A stretch of 23,562 nt of DNA. It comes from Entophlyctis helioformis. Its lineage: Eukaryota; Chytridiomycota; Chytridiomycetes; Chytridiales; Chytriomycetaceae. Below the pieces are notes generated by a model that saw only the letters and a list, made by a program, of their open reading frames with translations, was not told the origin of the DNA and searched no databases. The stretch spans positions 1-23,562 of the forward strand of contig JAHLKH010000292.1 in assembly GCA_025526915.1 (NCBI GenBank). Reading direction: 5' to 3'. How positions within the stretch are numbered: position 1 is the first letter of the stretch; each line of letters opens with the position of its first letter. This document shows positions 21,037 through 23,562 of the stretch, piece by piece. The position numbers and the translations under genes were made by a program.

Positions 21037-23562
21037 ATGGGCCTGTCTCGCACGCCCACCCCTGGCGCCGGCCCTGCCAGCGCTGCGGCCGACGCCGACC
21101 CGGACGCCAACAGCGCCTCATTCGCCTCGCCAGACTCCTCGTTTGCCGACGAGCCGTCACACCTCCTGCATGGGTTTACGGGTAACTCTACCATCTGGGC
21201 TGATAGCCGCACGCGTGATTCTGGGCTTGGCTCCATGGCCAGCGGCATGTCTGCATCCCGCCTCCCTCAGGCTGGCTCTCGTGGCCGCCAGGGTGCTCCA
21301 TCGGGCAATGCAACCTCTGCAGTGGCCTCCAGCACGCCCGCGTTTCGCCACTCCTCTGCCGCGCCTCGGGGCGGCGGAGGTGCTCTGTTGGGCGGCGCGG
21401 GCGGCTCGCTCGCTTTTCCCGTCCACTCTGTTGGCGCCGCGTCCGCTTCTGTGCACCAGCTGCAGGATTCGGCCAGCGAGGACGTCCGGATCACACTGGA
21501 TGACCACGCCGCATCGCTGTCTGCGGTTCAGGTCTCCATCGAGGACCTGCAGACCCGTCTGCATGACACCCACGAGCTGCTAGTCCAGCAGGCGGACTCT
21601 TTCACCACGTCTGCCGCGTCCAATGAGGAGCGTCTGGCCGCTCTGTTCAACTCGGTGTCAGCCAACACGGCAGCCGTGCGAAACTTGCAGACGCAGGCCA
21701 CCAAGACCGTGGAATCGATGATCGCCCTTAGCAAGCAAGTTGCCTTGGCCCAGCAGTCTGCGGACAAGGCTGTCGCTGCCACGGCTGCCTTGCAGGCGTC
21801 GCGTTCGGCCCTCGCGATTGGGTCCTCGGTGGACGCACGCCTGCCAGCAGCCGCGGACGCCCGTGCACCAAACCTCGCCAAGGTTTTCACAGACTGCTTG
21901 GGTGCCAAGCAGGTACCATTCAGCGGATTTGTGATGACCAAAGGCCCGGCTCCCTCAGTCGACTGGAACGCCACTCACAAGAACCTCAAGCCATTTGTCA
22001 TTGCAGTCGGCGGAGCATACAAGGAAGCCTGCACCACTGCCGGCGTCGACGCGATCCCATTAGGCGCCATCTTCTCGCTACTGCTGCCTTATTTCTCTGG
22101 CCGCGCACTCGAGTTTGTCACCGCATGGCACGAGTCGCATTCTGCCGACGATGATCTGTTCACGTTCCCTCAGTTCCTCGCCGACCTCCAGTCGCTCCAC
22201 CGCAACCCAGAGCGGATTCGCAACCAAGCCGAAGGGAAGCTGGCGAGCCAGTTCAAGCCGACGCTGTGCCATGGCCGCGCCCCGCAGGATTGGATTCTGG
22301 AGGCCGAACCGCTGTTCAGCGACGCGGGATACACGGATGACCGGAAGCTCAGATTCCTCCGTGCCCGCATCAAGGATCTGCCCCCAGGGAAGTTCAAGAC
22401 GTATGCCGCCCTCCGCGACGCGTTCTTTGAGGATCACTCAGAGGCAGCCGAGCACGCCCTGGAGACTGCCGCCGCCACTGCTCTGGCAGATGCCCACAAG
22501 GCCCTTGAGGCCCAGTCAAAGCCCAGCTCTGGCAAGACAGCTGCCGCGTCGCCACGTTCTTGGAGTTCCTCGTCGCCCAAAGCTGCCACCCCCGCGCCTT
22601 CAGGCAGCAGCAGCGCGTCTGAGACGCGTAAGGCTGCCTCGCCTGCTGCGACAGCCAACCATGCTGGCCGATCGCCTAGCCAGCGCCAGCACCACTCTAA
22701 GGTCGGGCGCATCGCGGCAAAGGCCAAGGCAACCGGGTACGTTCGCTCGCCCCCTCTGGCTCCTCCTGCTCCTGCGGCTAAGCACGCTTCGGCGGCTAAG
22801 CCTGCAGCCGCGTGTAAGCCCAATGCTGACACCGAATCTCCATCGGTCCCTGCCCGTGACGACGGCGCACCAGCAATGGCTCCGGCTCGCAGTCGCTCGA
22901 AACCGTCTCGTCGTTCTCAGACGACGGGACGCGGTACAGTGACGCAGATGAAGAAGAGTGACCCATTGGGTGGTGTTGCGAATAAAAAGATGCCCTCCGC
23001 GGCCCCTGATCACCCTGTTTGTCCTGTGATGCCGCCATCGCGGCTAAAGGAGGGGCACCTTGCCCCGGTGACTCCGATCACCAAGCACCGGTGCACCTTC
23101 CCGGTGTTCCTGGACAATCGCAGCGCCAGCGTCCTGGTGGACACTGGCAGCAGCGCGAATCTAGTGGCTCGCCATTGGTTGGATGCCAATGGCCTGCTCG
23201 CCACTGCCCGGCCGTTCACCCGGCAGGCGGTGACTCTCGAGTTTGCCAACGGCAACTTGCAGAGGCTAGATTCGGAGGTCTACCTCACGCTGGCCGACAG
23301 ATCAGCTGCGGTCAGCCAGGTGCGGTTCCTCGTCTATGACGGTGTGGATGATGTCATCCTGGGCATGCCATGGCTGCGCACCACCGCGGAGGCGTCATTC
23401 AACTTCCGTCACGGTGTTTTCCGCTTCTCAACCGAGTCGCGCCCCGATGTGCACCACATCTGGCAGCACGAAGACGCTCCGCCGCCTGCTGCACCCACAA
23501 CCGGCCGCACTCTGACATCGTGGTTACCATGTCGGACATCCTCGCCCATCCTGACGAGTACG
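21037..23562 (+). CDS. Gag-protease of element B, 3' end outside window
   Basis: The ATG at 21037 opens 842 codons with no stop before the window ends. Residues 1-130 are Ala/Ser/Gly-rich, and about 140-250 are helical and probably coiled coil. About 280-500 is the gag capsid-like region, with ARAPNLAKVF, SGRALEFVTAWHES and HGRAPQDWILEAE. About 510-660 is Ser/Ala/Pro/Lys-rich. An aspartic protease follows, with VDTGSSANLV (catalytic Asp702) and ILGMPWL (774-780). Gag and protease share one frame without a shift. No CCHC zinc knuckle is found between them. The protease would cut the polyprotein inside particles. The frame aligns with the truncated gag of element A. Confidence 0.9.
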   Translation, partial: MGLSRTPTPGAGPASAAADADPDANSASFASPDSSFADEPSHLLHGFTGNSTIWADSRTRDSGLGSMASGMSASRLPQAGSRGRQGAPSGNATSAVASSTPAFRHSSAAPRGGGGALLGGAGGSLAFPVHSVGAASASVHQLQDSASEDVRITLDDHAASLSAVQVSIEDLQTRLHDTHELLVQQADSFTTSAASNEERLAALFNSVSANTAAVRNLQTQATKTVESMIALSKQVALAQQSADKAVAATAALQASRSALAIGSSVDARLPAAADARAPNLAKVFTDCLGAKQVPFSGFVMTKGPAPSVDWNATHKNLKPFVIAVGGAYKEACTTAGVDAIPLGAIFSLLLPYFSGRALEFVTAWHESHSADDDLFTFPQFLADLQSLHRNPERIRNQAEGKLASQFKPTLCHGRAPQDWILEAEPLFSDAGYTDDRKLRFLRARIKDLPPGKFKTYAALRDAFFEDHSEAAEHALETAAATALADAHKALEAQSKPSSGKTAAASPRSWSSSSPKAATPAPSGSSSASETRKAASPAATANHAGRSPSQRQHHSKVGRIAAKAKATGYVRSPPLAPPAPAAKHASAAKPAAACKPNADTESPSVPARDDGAPAMAPARSRSKPSRRSQTTGRGTVTQMKKSDPLGGVANKKMPSAAPDHPVCPVMPPSRLKEGHLAPVTPITKHRCTFPVFLDNRSASVLVDTGSSANLVARHWLDANGLLATARPFTRQAVTLEFANGNLQRLDSEVYLTLADRSAAVSQVRFLVYDGVDDVILGMPWLRTTAEASFNFRHGVFRFSTESRPDVHHIWQHEDAPPPAAPTTGRTLTSWLPCRTSSPILTST

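Larger units (their letters stand above)
20654..23562 (+). mobile_element. Ty3/gypsy-like LTR retrotransposon B, 5' part, nested in element A
   Basis: The element begins at TGTAAC (20654) inside the gag of A and runs past the window end. It has a 316-bp 5' LTR, a short leader, and one long frame with gag then aspartic protease. Reverse transcriptase, RNase H and integrase would be expected beyond the edge. The protease motif order and the gag type suggest Ty3/gypsy, but without the polymerase this is not proven. The intact long frame and the near-identity of its LTR to the solo copy suggest fairly recent activity. Confidence 0.85.

Overview
The window is GC-rich eukaryotic DNA with many short spliceosomal introns, and it most resembles an early-diverging fungus. 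FACT, exosome and prohibitin genes, an Atg22-type transporter, a dynein roadblock light chain and many poly-Gln tracts fit a chytrid-like fungus. That placement is inferred from general character, not from a search. Gene models were built by hand from reading frame, family alignment recalled from knowledge, and splice signals.

Positions 1-13457 form a compact housekeeping block. In order it holds: the 3' part of an unrecognised Gln/Ser-rich protein (+, 1-1068); an Atg22-like vacuolar transporter (-, 1174-3097); a PAP2-family sphingoid-base-phosphate phosphatase (+, to 5728); a five-exon dynein roadblock light chain (+, 5822-6609); a five-exon RRP46-like exosome subunit (+, 6639-7744); prohibitin-1 (-, 7913-9073); and a thirteen-exon SPT16 (+, 9198-13457). 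Prohibitin and SPT16 are divergent and share a 124-bp gap. SPT16 carries a one-base frameshift just before its acidic tail.

Positions 13458-15156 hold a four-copy minisatellite with CCAAT boxes, then unresolved, possibly exonic sequence.

Positions 15157-23562 are an accessory, transposon-rich block. An eleven-exon gene encodes a divergent XPG/FEN-family nuclease that keeps the acidic residues expected of the active site, with a long unrecognised C-terminal region. A solo LTR with a 5-bp target duplication lies in one of its introns. A second LTR family (element A) enters its last exon and supplies the final residues and stop codon. Element A has a gag gene that is interrupted by a second Ty3/gypsy-like element (B). 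The B LTR matches the solo LTR, and its gag-protease frame stays open to the window edge. Both LTR families carry internal tandem duplications of similar layout.
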